A DNA stretch of 64,000 nucleotides, taken from Zhengitettix transpicula (taxonomy: Eukaryota > Arthropoda > Insecta > Orthoptera > Tetrigidae). Where the stretch lies: positions 88,911,129 through 88,975,128 of the forward strand of contig CM073592.1 of the NCBI GenBank assembly GCA_037074705.1, read 5' to 3'. The notes beneath the pieces were generated by a model. It did not search any database, had not been told where the DNA came from, and saw nothing but the letters and a program-made list of their open reading frames with translations. Position numbers and translations under genes: made by a program. Of this stretch, positions 1-11,840 are shown in pieces. Positions within the stretch are counted from its first letter, which is position 1. Each line of letters starts with the position of its first letter.

Positions 1-440
1 CGAGGAAAATCCACTTCGTGGAAACTACCCTTTAATATCATAGGAAGTTATTTGAAAGGGGATGCGGAAGGGTAGAGGAAGTGTTAATTATGTTCCCCAG
101 GCTATAGTTTAAGGATCCTACCCGGCATGCACCTTAAAGTGATGTAGGACAAACCATAAAAAACCTGCATTGAGTAGGTCGGCCAAACGTGTATTTGTCC
201 TATGCCCTTCCGATGGTGGGAGAGGGATTTTCTATGGGGATGCAGCATTCCCTTCTCCGTGCCTCTACCAGTTTAGGAGGCAGCTGGCCGACTATTCCAA
301 TAGGAATAGGAGACAACTCTTACAGTTTTCCCAATGCCTTCGACCCTGGAACAAACACCTCTCAAAACATGCCGAGGGGCCTCGGCTTGTGGGAACAATA
401 GTTCCAATTCTGAGAGTAGGCATCCCTGTTCTCACAGCCA
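1..440 (-). repeat. Family A SINE-like retroposon, copy 1 (cut by window edge)
   Basis: This copy matches the other family A copies from just inside the A-tail end through the central block (GGATCCTACC, CAGTTTAGGAGGCAGC, GCCGAGG..CCTCGG). The tail lies outside the window. The head palindromes are missing or decayed after about position 440. The sense strand is inferred from copies with a readable A-tail. Short open frames at 170-606 are inside this repeat and are not genes. Confidence 0.8.
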
Positions 441-1417
441 TTCATTCATGAATAATTTTTCTACTTCATTACCGGGTTTAAAAAAAATAAGCATATTTCC
501 GTCTGTAATTGGCCCTTCCGATAGGAACGACATTAAAAAGAATGTCTATAAATTACAATTTTTTTGTATGTGTTTAATTAATTGCACAGACATTGTTTTG
601 TCATAATTATTTATACGTATCTTGTAAATACATACAAGGAAATATACTACGTATGAGGTTTGAAGTTAGAATTATGTATGCAGAAACCGCCAATGAATTT
701 ACTTTAAAATTGGGTTATATTATTTACTTTTAATAAAATATTTAGTTTGCGATAGGTTTATGTACCTATTTGTTTGTCAATTACCTCAAATATAAGATAC
801 ATAATGAACGAATCATTGAACAACTTCCGTACTTTTGTCGACGGAAATAAAATCTCCGTTCTGCTACAACTGCTCACTCTCTTTGTGCCTTGCAGTCCCA
901 CTACAGAGGCATCAAAGGCAAATTTTCCGTGTTCCTGGGTCAGAGATTGAATTCGGAATGAACTTTTACTCGTCTCTGGGGGGGAAAGACTGCGGATTAC
1001 GGATCCGGAGCGAACGCGTAAAAGGTAATAAACGCATACAGGAACTAAACTTTGAAACACCCAATTTATCTCTTGCAGAATTCATAAACGCCAGCTCCAC
1101 AAACAACGAATAAGTAAAAGGTTTACTGACCTCTCTTATAATCATTATTTTGCTGCATAAAATTTTAATTACGGAAGTTTTGAAAGTTTTTGTAGCATTG
1201 CTTTTGTTTTTCATTTTATGCAACACATTGTTTACAGTTGCTGTTTTTATTGTCGTACGAAAACAAACTTAGAAAATTTATATTCTGAGTGTGCGAAGTA
1301 TCTAGTCAAATATGTACTGTAGTAGTTACGCTTAAAAGTATATGAAAACTAGTCAGTCAGAAATTTTTGTTTATTATTCATGATCCGTATCAACAATTAA
1401 TAGTAAGTTATATATAT
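441..1417. other. AT-rich spacer, no gene seen
   Basis: I see only short frames on both strands with no recognisable motif, and no repeat shared with the rest of the window. A slightly more GC-rich patch lies near 830-1060 but gives no identifiable product. Confidence 0.5.
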
Positions 1418-2381
1418 TGTAATAATCAACAATGATGCGTTAATTAAATGAAATTTACCCCACGTTGTGGTAGCCAAAATGTAATAATCATTAATGAGGC
1501 GTTATTTAAACAAGAATTGAAAACATATAATTATTTATTTCTACTTTGTTGCTTTAACTCACAAACAATTACAATTTAAAATTTTAGATCTCAGGGTCTC
1601 TACTAGTTTTGATAATGGACACAACAAGTTGTTTTAAAAAAAAACTAATTAACACATAGTTTATAATTCACCTAGACAATATGTCGATACGAAGAAATTA
1701 AAAGAAAAGAAATTAACTCTAACAATTAAAAGAGAACGAAATCTGACTTCTATCCTTTAATTACGTTTACGTAAATCATTACTTTTGTATTTTGTTACTC
1801 ACATCTGTCCAGCTGGTTCCAGCATTTCTATTTTGTTTTCGGGAGTACACCATTGCAAAATTTTTACACTGATTCTAATATCGGCTCACAGATTTTACAG
1901 TCTTGAAGTCAACCTTGATAGGCTCCCAGGAACTCGGATGATCCTCCCTTTTTGTCAGCTATCAGATAACTGATCGCCTTATATGAATCCTGTGATTCAT
2001 AGATTTGCTAGTCTTTTTACCGCTTGGGACTTAAACTGCAACTTTACTATTCCTGGCTGGTTACAGAAGTACACTGCTTTTACTTAGCAATATTTACGAT
2101 TTAAATGCTTCCGTGAATGTTTTTACTTTGTCCTCAACTCCCAACTTTGTTTAATAATACATTAAACGACGGCTAGTCTCTGCTCTAATATCATTTGTTC
2201 CGTCCACCGAAATTTCCCGTCACCAACTGAACTATCGTAGTCTCGAGTTTTAGCGCGCATACGCCATTTTTGACTTTCCGACAAAGTAACAGAGCCCGGC
2301 TCCATTGTCGCTTTGGAAACTTCTGCCGCTAAAATTGAATTTTATTGAAAACAATTAATGACCTAATTAATTGGCATTACA
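1418..2381 (-). mobile_element. Family B solo-LTR-like element B1
   Basis: About 964 bp bounded by TG...CA (TGTAATAATC at the left, GGCATTACA at the right) and flanked on both sides by TATA repeats, giving an apparent ATAT target duplication. The sense strand is minus. It is set by comparison with sister copies, which carry AATAAA-type signals near the 3' end. Shared landmarks are the GACCCTGAG box, the TTTTAGCGCGC box and the terminal TAATTGG-ATTACA. I interpret it as a solo LTR because no internal domain or partner LTR is adjacent. Low-GC insect Gypsy-type elements commonly target TA-rich sites. Confidence 0.65.
1456..1475 (-). other. tRNA-Lys primer-binding-site-like block inside LTR B1
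   Basis: Read on the minus strand this is GGCTACCACAACGTGGGG, close to the complement of the tRNA-Lys 3' end (TGGCGCCCAACGTGGGGC). It follows directly on one copy of the LTR terminus (GATTATTACA, near 1480) and is itself followed by a second copy of that terminus (1418-1428). A PBS normally lies just outside the LTR, so its place inside the unit is unusual. Confidence 0.55.
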
Positions 2382-2510
2382 ATATATATATATATGTGAT
2401 AATTACCGGTGTCGAGAAGCCAAAGAACAATGAAAATAGTTTCTATCATGAAGTTAGAGCCTGATTTTCGTGTATATAATAGTTGGCAACGAACAGCCTG
2501 TACCAACTGT

Positions 2511-2972
2511 TACTTCGCAGGCAGAACCTTTCTGTAGAGCTGGAGAGATCGTTTTGGGGATGCATTTTCCTCTCTCTGTTTTTGGACTAAGGTTCCCACA
2601 TGCCGAGGCCCCTCGGTCTGTTTTGATAGGTGTATGTTCCGGGGTCGCAGACCACTGTTCCCATTGGAATAGTCGGTCAGCCGCCTCCTAAACTGGTCGG
2701 GGCACGGAGAAGGGAATGTTCCGTTCCCTCAGTAAACCCGTCTCCCGCCATCGGAAGCGCGTGGGACAAATACCAATTGCCCGACCAACCTAATGCAGAT
2801 TTTCTAGTGTTTCTCCTGCATCAATTTTAGGCAAATATTGGGTAGGATCCTTAAACTACATCCCACGGGGCCCTAGTTAACCCTTCCGCATCCCCCCTTT
2901 CAAATACGTTCCTACGCTATTAAAGGGGAGTTGCCACCACGTCGATTACCCTCATGTAGCCTGTTACTCTAA
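2511..2972 (+). repeat. Family A SINE-like retroposon, copy 2
   Basis: It reads from a reduced head (CTTCGCAGGCAGAACC) through the central block to the tail motif GTAGCCTGTTACTCTAAAAA. The sequence is diverged relative to other copies. No target duplication could be read. Confidence 0.8.
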
Positions 2973-5900
2973 AAAGAAACGTGGACTAATTTTGTTGTCA
3001 AATACAAAACAAAGGCAGATTTAATTTATGTGAATTTGAAGGCAATTATAACCTAATAACACACAAAGGTTCCTTGAATATAAGTAATTTATTACGAAAC
3101 GATTATTAATTCTTGGAACAAAAATAATTACTATAAATAATAATTGAAATAAATACTACACAGGCACGCATACAGGTCGACAACCTAGCTTTAAGAAAGC
3201 AGACTGTAATTGAAATAGAAACAGACGTAGAGACCGACTCTGAAATGAAGTAGATCAAGTGGTTCCGTCGACAGTAATTGAGATGGATGTTGCTGGGCAA
3301 AGGTTGCTGGTAGGAATCAGATAACGGTGTGGCGTGACTTCTATCATCAAGAACATAGTCTGTTTCTTAATTGTCCATAAAACACTGAGACCACAGCATA
3401 AATTCTATTATTACTATTTCAGATAGAGAACTGTATAGGACTGACGATTCGACAGTGGACCTACAAGCACGCTTCACGCTGGAGTTGTCACCAACGGATT
3501 TCTTTACAACGATAATATTGTCAAAGGCGTTCAACGAAGAAGCTGTTATCATCCAAAATATTTATTCAATCATATTCCATCACTGAAGTGCAACCTGTTT
3601 TTCCCTTCCGGGACGACAGACACGAAGTGTTATTGGGATTCAGCTTTATAAATCTTACTTTTCTGGCATAGGAACTTTTAAAGAACAACATGTGGTAGAT
3701 CAAGCTATTTATTTACAAAGTCAAAGTAAGTTTGAGAAAGACCATGAAAAATTACTGATGTGCAAAGAAGCTATTTACATCAATATATTAAATACACTTA
3801 TCGTGCCGTGTCATCACTAGCAATTTCTTCGGCGACTTCATCCAGGAACCGTCGCACGACTTGATGACGTCACTTTTGTTTATGATTTTCACTTTGTTCA
3901 TGTCCTCAGTCTTTGGAGTCCAACTTCCAACTGTCCACCCTTCCGACTGCAGCTGTCTACCGCACTGTCCTAAAATAACTAGTCTCCTCCTTTCAACAGC
4001 TACCAGCCCTCGCACTTGAAAGTTTTTTTTTTTGTGGAGGGGGGGTCACTTTTTCACGTTACAGTACATATTGTAATGTAGTAATGCTTAGCTGCCCGCA
4101 AAAGAATTTTAGGGCCGGAAGATGTCGGGTCATAAATTACAAATGTCCAATGGTGAAGGTCGCTTGTTTTCGGGATCTGACCCCACCGAAAAGAAAATGG
4201 AATGTGGACAGTCACCCGGAGTTTGCCAGGCAGTGATGTTTTCGACAGGAAAAGTCGTATTACAAAATTTTCAATAAACAGTGTATCATGGGACAGAGCA
4301 TGGACAATCATTAAGGCTCACCACACCCGCAGTATAAAGCTGCTCATGTACTGAGACACTGACATAGGGTTTGCCAAGTTGAGAAGTTTAAGATGTCGTG
4401 AAGGGCAAAGAAATCTTAAAATTTGATTACAATATCCATGAGTGTAAAATCACGAATTCGGCAATCACGCCCATTTTCGGTACTATGAAAGAGATCAGTA
4501 AAAAAATTTAAATACAGTTCTATAAAGGACAATGTCTGATGTGAACTAGCATAGTGAAGTCGAAGGAGCACGATGTATCGTACATTTTCGTATCACAATG
4601 ATTACAAAGAAAGGCCGAAGTACAATCGTAATTGAGAATTGGTCAACGTGAAGATCCACCGTCCGCGAGCACTTCAGGACTCTCAGTATTGCTCAAACTC
4701 AGCTACAGTACCATTGATCCAGTTTTACATGTGAACATTTATTGTTCCATGACCCACTCTGTAGACGAAGACAGATGTAGAAGAGTGTAGATGAAGCTTG
4801 ACCGCTAATTTGGCCGTCACTATATGTTGCTTTTAGTACAATATTTTTACTCTCTCGATTCCTTTCAGATCAAGAGTGGTTAGGAAGATAATCTTGTCTG
4901 GCTTAACGATAAGGTCGCTTCAATGACTCATGCCTGACAGCGCTACATCAGAATGTTACTTACCAACAGCGGTCACTGCAGTTGGAATGCATTTAATTTA
5001 GGAGTAAAAATTATGGAAAACCCTCTAACCGTGTTTGAATCCAGATAAAGTATTGTAACGTAGTGTTAAACAGATTTTAAAGTCAGAGCGTTTGTTATGA
5101 TAATTATTTTTCAGTAGTATATAAACCATAATCATATGCGTGGAAACAATAAAAAGAACCATAAGCAGAGGAAAAAAACGGTAGTTGAAAAGATAAAATA
5201 TACGTAACATGGGTTATGTTATTACAAGGTCAAATTAAAATTGCAACTGTTAAAATATCATATATAAAAATTACTCACCTCACACCTGGTCCAATATGAC
5301 TGTTATTCTGTCATCTTTAAGAATTTAAATTCTCGGTCAGTACGTAAACATACAGTGATCTCCACAAGTAGCACCGACTGCAAACTGATACGTAATTGTA
5401 CCTGTAATATTAGCATAAAATTGATTCATGTCTCCCATTTTTACTCTAGAACTCAAGGTTGCCTCATTACTTTAGCATATATAAATTTATTTTAAAACTT
5501 TTCCTTTGAATTTATTTTTCCAATTGGGCTTTATTTTCACATTTTCAATGTCTATATGATTGGTCATTTTCTGCTGTATTTGACAGATTCGTATTTGTCT
5601 ACACCACATGTAATATGATATTTAAGATAAATTTAAAAAAACTCTGAAATCTTACTTTCGTGGATTAATCTCATAATAATGTGAGTAATCTACAATTTCT
5701 ATCAATAAGATTAAAATAACCGTATGTTCCTTCAAAATCAAAGTCATGAAATTAAACAAAATTTACACGTTTTCAATATTACAAAAAAAATTGATTTAGC
5801 ATCCACCGTCATTTTAATAAATAATAATAGAGGTAATTAATTAACAGTGTTCAGAAGATAAATGAATAAAAATGCAGGTGACAGTTATTTGTTATTAAAT

Positions 5901-6439
5901 TGTTTGAATTTTTAAGTATTAAACTGTTGAATTTTTTTTAATATAACTCGTAAATAATTTTGTGTAAATATATATCATTAATTATATTTTCAAATAAATT
6001 ATTCAGAGTTTGTATCAACTTGTTTTGAAATATTGCCAAATCAATTAGGAAAATTACGCAAACACCAAATTTCTGAAACTTTTCACAGAAATATTGTGTT
6101 TTACCGTCTTTTAAGTTTCTTTGTGACATGATCCGCAGTATTTTTGTTTACTCCTTAGTGTTTCGCTTTTTATCTGCGTCTTTTTTGTCTTATGGTCATG
6201 CTGATCTATACTTTTCTAAATAAATTTGTAAGTAATTTGTTAATCTTCTTTGTAAAGATCTTTGTAGTTAAGGTGTTATCAAATCCAAAGCTAACTTTTT
6301 CAAAAAGTTTAGCCTTATAGAATATTCTTCATAAAAACAACGGTCCAATATGCACTAAAAATAATGGGTGACAAGCCTATTCCAAAATAGTGGAGGAAAA
6401 ATGGTACAACTGTAGAAGAGGAGGCATGAAGAAATTTTT
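2973..6439. other. AT-rich stretch, no gene seen
   Basis: About 3.5 kb with no frame longer than 85 codons, no recognised transposase, reverse transcriptase or host domain, and no copy of families A or B. A short G-run/T-run lies at 4021-4050. It may hold intron or intergenic DNA or very old repeats. Confidence 0.5.
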
Positions 6440-6760
6440 CGTAAGGAAGTCTACAACTTCTAGGAAATATACTACGCTGGCATTCTGTCACACAGACAGC
6501 AGGTGCTTGTTGCTAGGTTAAGAAATCTCCTTTCTAACCTCACGCCCTCCTATCTGTTCGAAGGATCACCGCAACATACATGTGACGTATGCAAGGCTGT
6601 CATGACGATCCAGCATATCCTCTACGACTGAACAAAGTACGACGGGACTAGAAGTGCCACAATTCAAAAATACACGAGAAAGGAGATATGTACCTCACCA
6701 GCGGCAATAAATAACCTACTTAAGTTTAGTAAGGAAACCGGAATTCAAAATCTAATCTAA
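6440..6760 (+). pseudogene. I/Jockey-type LINE, C-terminal zinc-knuckle relic
   Basis: The frame 6509-6760 (84 codons) reads through with one internal stop. It gives LTPSYLFEGSPQHTCDVCKA, then MTIQHILYD, a stop, and TKYDGTRS, and ends near TGIQNLI. This is the conserved end of ORF2 after the RNase H domain in I/Jockey-superfamily non-LTR retrotransposons: LTHxYL, CxxC, HIL and the 'CPKY' segment, where the Cys codon is now a stop. No reverse transcriptase is attached upstream, as expected for a decayed 5'-truncated LINE. The terminal stop at 6758-6760 is followed by A-rich sequence. The family assignment is confident; the exact clade is not. Confidence 0.75.
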
Positions 6761-6971
6761 ATAGACAATGAATCTGAGATTAAAAATAAAATGCATACGT
6801 AATATGAATTAATTGTAATAATTTCAAGTAGTAGGTAAAAAAGTTGCCAATGACTTTCATCTTGACGCGACTATACACAATAAATTTAATTCTTTAGTAT
6901 TTAAAAACTGTATTATTATTGAATTTATTCATGACACATTTAATATCTAATACCACTGACTACAAAAATGA

Positions 6972-7531
6972 TTTTTTTTAGGGCAACAGGCTACATGAGG
7001 GTAATCCACTTTGGGCAACTCCCCTTTAATAGCATAGGAAGGGATTTGAAAGGGGGGATGCGGAAGGGTACAGGAAGGTAGCCAAGGGTTAACTAGGGCC
7101 CCCGGGCTATATTTTAAGGATCCTACCAAGCATTCGCCTAAAGAAATGCAGGAAAAACCCTAGAAAAACCTGCATCAGGTAGGTCGGGCATTGGGTACTT
7201 GTCCCACGCCCTTCCGATAGCGCGAGAGGAGTTTGCTGGGGGGACGCAGCATTCCCTTCTCCATGCCTCGACCAGTTTAGGAGGCAGGTGGCCGACTATT
7301 CCCATGGGAATAGCGAACAACTCTTACCGTATGCCAAAGGTCAGCGACACCGGAACATACACCTCTCAAAACAGGCCGAGGTGCCTCGGCTTGTAGATAT
7401 CTTAGTTCAAAAAACGGAGAGAAAAAGGTAGCCCCTTCGTATCTCTCCTAAAAGGTTCTGCCTGCGAGAGAAAATCCCTCGTAGGTTACCTGCGAGAGAA
7501 TCCTCTCACAGGCTTTTCTTTAAGATCAATT
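6972..7531 (-). repeat. Family A SINE-like retroposon, copy 3a
   Basis: A full-length copy whose tail (T-run 6972-6979, then AGGGCAACAGGCTACATG) lies on the left and whose head palindromes lie at about 7460-7520. The 13-bp duplication ACTACAAAAATGA flanks it at 6959-6971 and 7532-7544, which supports an independent retroposition event. Confidence 0.88.
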
Positions 7532-7568
7532 ACTACAAAAATGAATAATTTTTAATTATCTATACGAA

Positions 7569-8110
7569 GGCCTGCGAGGGCTATTCTCTCGCAGGCAATA
7601 CTTGCGTGGGATGTTCTCTCGCAGGCAGAGCCTTTTAGAACAGATACGAAGGGGCTACCTTTGGGTATGCCTTTACCTCTCCGTTTTTGAACTAAGGTTC
7701 CCACAAGCCGAGGCACCTCGGCCTGTTCTGAGAGGTGTATGTTCCGGAGTCACAGACCTTCGGCATACGGTAAGCGTTTCTCGCTATTCCCATTGGAATA
7801 GTCGGCCAGCTGCCTCCTAAACTGGTCGAGGCACGGAGAAGGGAATCCTGCGTCCGCACAGCAAACTCCTCTCCCGCTATCGGAAGGGCGTGGGACAAGT
7901 ACCCAATGCCCGACCTACCGGATGCAGGTTTTCTTAGGGTTTTCCCTGCATTTCTTTAGGCGAATTCCGGGTAGGATCCTTAAAATATAGTCCGGGGTCC
8001 CTAGTAACCGTTGGCTACCTTCCTCTACCCTTCCGCATCCCCCATTTCGAATCCCTTTCTATGCTTGCCCAATGTGGATCACCTTCATGTAGCCTGTTGC
8101 CCTAAAAAAA
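7569..8110 (+). repeat. Family A SINE-like retroposon, copy 3b
   Basis: A full-length copy facing head to head with copy 3a. It starts with the palindromic head CCTGCGAGGG...CTCGCAGG and ends GTAGCCTGTTGCCCTAAAAAA. A 15-bp duplication with one mismatch (AATTATcTATACGAA / AATTATtTATACGAA) lies at 7554-7568 and 8111-8125. The two copies therefore inserted separately, although together they form a 1.1 kb inverted repeat. Confidence 0.88.
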
Positions 8111-8516
8111 AATTATTTATACGAAAAAGAACTCAATAACTACTGCGAAATGAACCAGATTCTTGACGAGAATGGCCGCAGTGGGTCCCCGACAGCCCCG
8201 TTACTTCCCTATTAACTAATTATTTTCCAAGAAAACATAAACGCTTTAGAAATGTGACCTCGACATCCTTCTCAGACGTCATGCAAAATCATCCCGGTAC
8301 CTGAATTTAAACAGCAACGGTTCCCTGGATCTAGCGCTACTAACGGAGGGTTAATTCACTTCTCTAACAATTTCCATTGAACACATAGAACTTATATAGT
8401 TCCTTGCCATTGATTTATCGTTTTATGGCTTCTATAGAATTTTTGTGGACAATCTGCGTATTATAAAGTGTGTTTACCGTTTTAGTGATGTAGACTGTTA
8501 TAAGATCACTATTATT

Positions 8517-8544
8517 GGAAATTAACAACACACAGTCTCATATA
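8517..8544 (+). repeat. 28-bp inverted repeat, left arm
   Basis: GGAAATTAACAACACACAGT continuing to CTCATATA. The reverse complement occurs at 9348-9375 with one mismatch. The pair brackets a Penelope-like relic. Confidence 0.8.
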
Positions 8545-8589
8545 ATGAAAAATTTACGTCTGATTGAAAATAATTAATAAGAAGGATAG

Positions 8590-9175
8590 CCAATTCATAC
8601 AAAAAGGTAATATAAATACCACACAACGTTTCTGGGATCCTCGTGCCTTTCGTCAGGTGCTAAGAAGAGCCTAGACAAACACAACTGCAGTTGTCAGTTG
8701 ACAACACTCAAAAGCGACGAAAACGCAACGCAACGGAGGAGCCGAAGGTTAGCAATAACGATAATGGAGCAACGACAATGGGAAAAACAGAAGGTTTAGT
8801 ATAATAATAGGGGATCATAGCAATTATTTAGTTTAATTGTGTGTTTGTACATTAAAAGCTGTGATGTTTGATTTAATGTGAAGCATCTACGAAATGAGTC
8901 AGGAATTGTACCTGGTGTCAATGTCTAAAATCTTGGCATTTTGCCAATCAAATGTATGTTTAGAATTGATGGATACAACAGAGTGTTGTATTTATGAATA
9001 GGAGGTTAGATATTGGATATTTGATCTTTGATACGTGTATTAAGGGAACGTTTTGTTTGTCCTATGTAGCATGAATTACAATTAGAGCAAGAGATTTTGT
9101 AAACAACACAATGTTTGCTGTTGGTGTCAAGTGGCTCAATGTGGTTTTTTTTATCAATAATGAAAGGGTCTCATA
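8590..9175 (-). pseudogene. Penelope-like retroelement relic with GIY-YIG endonuclease (copy 1)
   Basis: On the minus strand, 9107-9021 reads VVYKISCSNCNSCYIGQTKR followed by SLNTRIKDQ, the N-terminal half of a GIY-YIG nuclease (V-Y ... Y-I-G, then R). After a frame change, 8985-8925 reads NSKHTFDWQNAKILDID, the conserved H-x-F-D-W segment. This is the C-terminal endonuclease of Penelope-like retroelements; the reverse transcriptase is absent. Downstream on the same strand is a 3'-end segment with GAAACGTT. About 75-80% of the DNA appears shared with the relic at 30620-31376 by eye. The element is broken by stops and frameshifts and cannot be active. Confidence 0.72.
8626..8656 (-). ncRNA. 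Hammerhead-ribozyme-like motif in Penelope-like 3' end
   Basis: On the minus strand the order is CTGACGA, a short GC-containing spacer and GAAACGTT. This matches the conserved hammerhead core CUGANGA...GAAA plus an NUH cleavage triplet with almost no stem III. Penelope-like elements are known to carry such minimal hammerheads. Stem II pairing here is weak (GG..CC only), so the motif may be decayed. The sister copy at 30675-30706 keeps GAAACGTC but has ATGAAGA instead of CUGANGA. Confidence 0.4.
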
Positions 9176-9347
9176 TAATGTTAGTCATTTTATTAGGAAG
9201 CTTTCGACATAGTTGGCAATTTTAAACTATGATCGCTTTGACATGTATAAATTTATTTTAATGCCCAATTATATTTTAATTGTTACTCGACGATCGGGTT
9301 AAAAATGACCAAGTATGTCGAAAGATTCACATGGAAATGAGGAACTC

Positions 9348-9375
9348 TATATGAGACTGTGTGTGGTTAATTTCC
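9348..9375 (-). repeat. 28-bp inverted repeat, right arm
   Basis: Partner of 8517-8544, with 27 of 28 bases matching in inverted orientation. Confidence 0.8.
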
Positions 9376-11797
9376 CATAAACTGGAAAATTTTGTTGGGG
9401 CCAATGATATGAAATTTAAATTATTAAACGCATTGTTTTAATCACTGACTTAGTGATATATTTCCTAAAATTTGATTGTTAGACATTTAGTGTGTCGAAA
9501 AATCTCCTAGCCTAATAGTGGCACCGTACTGGGATTAAATGAATTGACCGTTTCTCATTTTCAATTATAATATGTGATTCCTAGCAGAGGTTGCAAATAC
9601 TAGAATATCAAGTACAGCTTTGAATTTTACGGCATGAGTTGCTGATGCCCCACAAACACCAATAGTGCTGAATTGTGTGTTGCTGACGTTACGTACGCGC
9701 AATTACAATACGTTTGAAAGTGAATTCTACCCCTCACATATTTCCGGGGGCGAGACTTGACGAGGGCATGTTAATTTTAGGTTCCGCAACGTTATATTCA
9801 GTGCAGTAGATATTGGCATGTGAGGGGAGGGGTGTTCAGCTTTTGTTTGACTGCTGACCTGTACGTACTTGGCAAAAAAAAAGAATGAATGCCAATATGC
9901 ACGTATATTGAACAAAAGATGGAGATGGCTTTGTTTCTATTTCTTCAATAAGTACTTTGAATTTAAGTTTGCTGACATGAATCTGATGACATAAAGGATC
10001 ATTACGTATAAAATTGTTGCTGACTTTTGGTTCCTTTTATGTGAACGATACCAATACTTAATTACATGTATTCCAGGAAAAACAATTATTTCAATTGTAA
10101 ATTATAGACTTCACGATTCTAATAAGTTACAATTCTACAGGGCCATGAACTTTCAAACTTTTCTCTAATTGTATGAGAATATAATTGTGTGGAATTCAAA
10201 GCACAAAATTGAAATATGTGCCTAACTGAACACCAGTTAGTTTAAAAAGAGAATAAAATATTTTAATATATTAAAGTTCATAGTAAATAAATTTAGTAAA
10301 TTTATTTAATTTAAATATTCAATATTTTGTGTTATATGAAGCCAATATACCAGCCAGGTTTCTGCAATAGTGTGTGTTAGTATATGAAGGAATATTGTCC
10401 ATAAAAACTCGGTTGTGTTAATAGAAATTATACAATATATTAACAAAATTTAGTTTAATGAGTTGAGTTTTTTCATCTGAGGAATTCCAATGGATTAATC
10501 AGGTCTTTGTTCCCTTGGAACATTATATATTTCATTCAGGTTTCAACCTATGCATTATATATTTGGACATGATTACGTCGCATAGTCGACAGCTATTTCG
10601 GCAAACAATATCCAATTAGAAGTGATTACAAAATATAAATGTTAAATTAAGACTCATTTAAAACTGGGGTTAAAAATATGTACACTGTATTTCGAAAACT
10701 ATTTGTTGAGATTAGGAAATAGATCTTAGCCGTGGTAGTTTTAATTGTCATTAAGATTTAAATTAATGAAAACATATTTTTTTACATAATCATTTAGAAG
10801 AAAATTTATAAAATTGTAATTATTAATTAAAATGCATAGCTTTAATAATAATACAAGTCTTAATTAAATGTTATAGTAGAAAGATGTTCCAACACATGAA
10901 CAAAGTAAATTTGTAGAATATATATCGATAAAGTCGAAATATATTTTTGCAAAAACCAAACACTGGTAACACACACACATTTAAATTACGATTCATTCGG
11001 AATATTAGCGAAAAAATTGATTGTGCCTCTAATATTATCTTATTTGTACATTAATACATAATTAATACAAGACCTAGTGTTTATAATTTAATTTATAAAT
11101 AAGCTAACATGAAATTTTTTAAATATGTCTGGAACCTGATACTTAAATTATACACCTCTTTGAACTTAAATTTGACTACAACCGCGTCCTGAAAGTAATT
11201 GATATATTTTATAGATATAATTTTTGCCTCCCCTTTATTATATTTTTTAATAATATAGTGTCAGATCCGGTTTCTTGTTTTGTATTTTGAGTTTTATATT
11301 TCTTGGAACAGAACATCCATCGCCATATACAATTAAAATGTATTTTGTTATTTGGTTGTAATAATTAATTTATTCCTTTTCGTTTCCTGTATATACTTGA
11401 TCATTATTAGCCAGTAATTATTCTTACTACTAATTTAGAAAACTGCTTTACAAGTTGAATTTGAAATTGAGCACAAAATAATGTTTTTCGCTTATAACCT
11501 TACGAATTCAGATTAGAGGGCTATGAAATGACGTGTTTGTGCTGTGAAGTAATGCTCCTTTTCCCCTGAAGCCTAAAAGATTTGTTTACTGTTCGAAACG
11601 TCGGTGTATTATTCCTTTAAAATTATAAATTATATTTCCCCCCAGTTTCGAATCAATTTTTACTAGTAGAATCCTTAAATTTCTTCCAAATCATTAAATG
11701 CTTCTCTGTATTAATTTCAAGTTTAATTTTGATAATATCACATGTCAGCCATTTTATGTACTATGAATTAGATGAAATTATATATATATATATATAT
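9376..11797. other. AT-rich stretch, no gene seen
   Basis: No frame above 62 codons and no recognised domain. A possible decayed Penelope/LINE 3' end with GAAACGTCGG lies at 11566-11604. The rest is featureless to my reading. Confidence 0.5.
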
Positions 11798-11840
11798 TGT
11801 AATAATCAACAATTTATGCGTTTAATTTATTTTAAAGAAC

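Noticed and set aside
1418..2381. Family B as a TA-targeting DNA transposon or MITE
   Set aside because: The TGTAAT/ATTACA ends are too short for transposase sites. The units have TG...CA termini, an AATAAA signal near the sense 3' end and PBS-like blocks, which fit LTRs better. Some uncertainty remains.
6972..8110. Fold-back (long inverted-repeat) DNA transposon
   Set aside because: Each arm has its own 13- or 15-bp target duplication, and single arms occur alone with complete ends (38842-39364), so the arms are separate retroposon copies.
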